Shown here: positions 62,615 to 64,000 of the stretch, piece after piece
Layout: the number at the start of each line of letters is the position of its first letter
Numbering within the stretch: the stretch's first letter is position 1
NCBI RefSeq assembly: GCF_003286085.1
Contig: NW_020825401.1
Location: 248,001 to 312,000, forward strand
Reading direction: 5' to 3'
DNA length: 64,000 bases
DNA from: Drosophila persimilis
Taxonomy: Eukaryota > Arthropoda > Insecta > Diptera > Drosophilidae
Made by a program: the position numbers and the translations under genes
The notes under the pieces: model-generated
Told to the model about the DNA's origin: nothing
Database searches by the model: none
Seen by the model: only the letters and a program-made list of their open reading frames with translations

Positions 62615-63025
62615 ACAGCCGGTGTTTTCCTAACTAAATTCTAATTATACTTTCTAACCAGACAACAATCTGGAAAACATTAAAACATTGTTTAACTTTT
62701 TATTTTTCGGCGTCGGCTTGTGCTTGTGCTTGTGTTTGTGTTGTTGCAGTGAGTGAGTACGCATTACATTGCATTGCAGTCCGCTCTCGTCTGGTAGCTT
62801 TTGTTGTTTTATCACTCTCTCGCTATCACCTCAACTTCAATAACTGTTCTTTCTCTCTCGCTCTTTAAACTTTCTGAGCAATAGCGCTCTCTGCTTAGTA
62901 GCTCTCGCTATAACCGCTCTCCACTCTGCTCTATTTTTTTAACCAATTCCGCTTTGAGCGTTGTCTGGCACATTGGTCTGATACCAATTTTTTTTGCAAA
63001 TAATAGTAAATAAATAAATAATAAA
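62615..63025 (+). promoter_or_regulatory. CR1-2 5' UTR / internal promoter region
   Basis: The non-coding stretch before ORF1 contains several CTCTCGCT-type motifs (62818, 62857, 62911), GA/CT elements of the kind bound by GAGA factor, and a short (TAAA)n just before the ATG. LINEs of this type start transcription at their own 5' end. Confidence 0.45.
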
Positions 63026-64000
63026 ATGGAATACGCTGTGGTCTGTGCCCAAAAAAGCTGTAAGAAGCAGATCACCCACGATCAGCCGAATATCCCCTGC
63101 TGGCTCTGCGACAGCGTAGTGCACGCAAAATGCGCTGGATTTTCTGGCCTCGTGAGTGATGCTATAGCCGAACGTAATGGCTTGCATTACAGTTGCGAGG
63201 CATGCCGTGCGGTGGAGAAAGACATGGTGGCTTTCATGAGGCAGACGCGGAGTGGCTTTAAGGAGCTGACCGTTGGTTTTAAAAACCAATACGATCGGCT
63301 CCTAGCCATGGAGGCTCAGTTTAGCGGTTTAAAACTGCTGAATGAGTCTCCGAGGCGCAAAAAGGTCACTCCGCGGGATCTGCAATTGCCAACCGTCACT
63401 CAGCCGTGCGCCGCCGAAAAACTGACTCCGACCACTCCAAGTGTGCAGCAGTTGATCTCGTTTTTCACTCCAAAGGCAACGACAGCTGCTGGCGATGCAG
63501 ATTCGGTAGCCGAATTCATCGCCTCGGAGAATGTGCAGCCAAGTACGTCTGCAGCGTCCGTGTCCGTGGTGTCCGCAAGTTCGCTAGTTGTCCCGTCTAT
63601 CCCGATCCCACCAGTAAATAGACGTTCCGGACCTCCGGATATTGCCACCACAGGTACTAGACCTGTGGTGACTAAACCACTGGTGGGAGTCCCACCAAAA
63701 CGACAAGTTTTTGTTTCACGGCTGGCCCCTGACCTCACATCTAATGATGTAATTGCTTTTATTCAAAGCAAAATAAAAGCCGTGGGTTTAAAGGTGGAGA
63801 AATTTAACTTCTCTTATGCCAGGGAGATAGCCTCGTTTAAGATAAACATCTCCCCAACTCAATTTGACACTATTTGCTCCGCCAAATTTTGGCCGGAGCA
63901 TTTGGTGGTGAAGGAGTTTAAGGCTAAGAAGAAGAATAGGCCCCCCATATCCCTTCCAAATCTTTCCAGTGTGCCACCTTCAACCTCAACTTCCTCTTCC
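63026..64000 (+). CDS. CR1-2 ORF1: PHD-finger protein (partial, right edge)
   Basis: The ORF starts at ATG 63026 and is open for all 325 codons to the window end. Residues 7-60 form a PHD-type finger: C7, C12, C25, C28, H33, C36, C57, C60 (PCWLCDSVVHAKCAGF then SCEACRAV). A helical part and a Pro/Ser/Thr-rich linker (KLTPTTPSVQQLISFFTPKA) follow. Then comes a compact, possibly RRM-like domain (RQVFVSRLAPDLTSNDVIAF, about 227-300). PHD fingers in CR1-type ORF1 proteins are known; chromatin binding is a possible role but is not shown here. Confidence 0.85.
   Translation, partial: MEYAVVCAQKSCKKQITHDQPNIPCWLCDSVVHAKCAGFSGLVSDAIAERNGLHYSCEACRAVEKDMVAFMRQTRSGFKELTVGFKNQYDRLLAMEAQFSGLKLLNESPRRKKVTPRDLQLPTVTQPCAAEKLTPTTPSVQQLISFFTPKATTAAGDADSVAEFIASENVQPSTSAASVSVVSASSLVVPSIPIPPVNRRSGPPDIATTGTRPVVTKPLVGVPPKRQVFVSRLAPDLTSNDVIAFIQSKIKAVGLKVEKFNFSYAREIASFKINISPTQFDTICSAKFWPEHLVVKEFKAKKKNRPPISLPNLSSVPPSTSTSSS

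Larger units (their letters stand above)
62539..64000 (+). mobile_element. CR1-2: CR1-like LINE, 5' part (runs off the window)
   Basis: The same family as CR1-1 but on the plus strand and with a complete 5' region. The start of the element is placed at the end of element B pol (about 62538) and is uncertain. Bases 62539-63025 would be the 5' UTR, with a CT-rich part (62815-62935). ORF1 begins at 63026 and is open to the window edge, so this copy may be long or full length. Confidence 0.75.

Noticed and set aside
1..64000. tRNA or rRNA genes
   Set aside because: I looked for tRNA-like boxes and rDNA landmarks and saw only primer-binding sites complementary to tRNA ends.

Overview
The window looks like Drosophila constitutive heterochromatin, or another repeat-dense region. 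I recognise no intact host gene in 64 kb. The organism call rests on the mix of families: BEL/Pao and Ty3 LTR elements with env-like genes, LOA-clade and CR1-like LINEs, a piggyBac relative, and eight copies of a roughly 1.1 kb DINE-1/INE-1-type Helentron repeat. From memory the DINE variant most resembles the ISY/INE-1 repeats of the obscura group (D. pseudoobscura / D. miranda). That species-level guess is inference.

Layout. 1-5501: defective BEL element (BEL-1), minus strand. 5503-6069: an exon-like scrap and an array of AT-rich hairpins. 6070-24923: a Ty3 (412/mdg1-like) element (Gypsy-1), minus strand, split by three insertions. These are a 369-bp unit flanked by 7-bp repeats, a 14.1-kb env-bearing BEL element (BEL-2, 7287-21380, 5-bp duplication ACATG), and a 1.68-kb foldback element (22895-24572, 7-bp duplication ATTATAC). 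BEL-2 itself carries a 5.36-kb LOA-type LINE (LOA-1, 9557-14914, 12-bp duplication), so insertion order can be read directly. 24924-27485: two DINE copies. 27490-32484: an env tail, a broken piggyBac element with a DINE copy in its 3' end, and a Ty3 gag/LTR remnant. 32702-33820: a decayed capsid-like gene that may come from a Polinton/Maverick-type element. 33838-34462: a short TIR element. 34470-42475: a roo-like env-bearing BEL element (BEL-3), minus strand, cut by two DINE copies and a 524-bp LOA tail. 42476-45010: a truncated CR1-like LINE, minus strand. 46690-48320: LTR and a RING-finger gag start of an Osvaldo-like Ty3 element. 50541-54810: a LINE with both ORFs uninterrupted, minus strand. 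55381-62538: a second Osvaldo-like element, plus strand. 62539-64000: 5' end of a second CR1-like LINE with a PHD-finger ORF1, plus strand.

How it works together: this is a layered record of transposition, not a set of cooperating genes. Most coding remnants from 1 to 55 kb lie on the minus strand, a bias often seen in piRNA-producing clusters but not proof of one. Most ORFs carry stops, frameshifts, deletions or changed catalytic residues. The clear exceptions are the LINE at 50.5-54.8 kb and the ORF1 that runs off the right edge.
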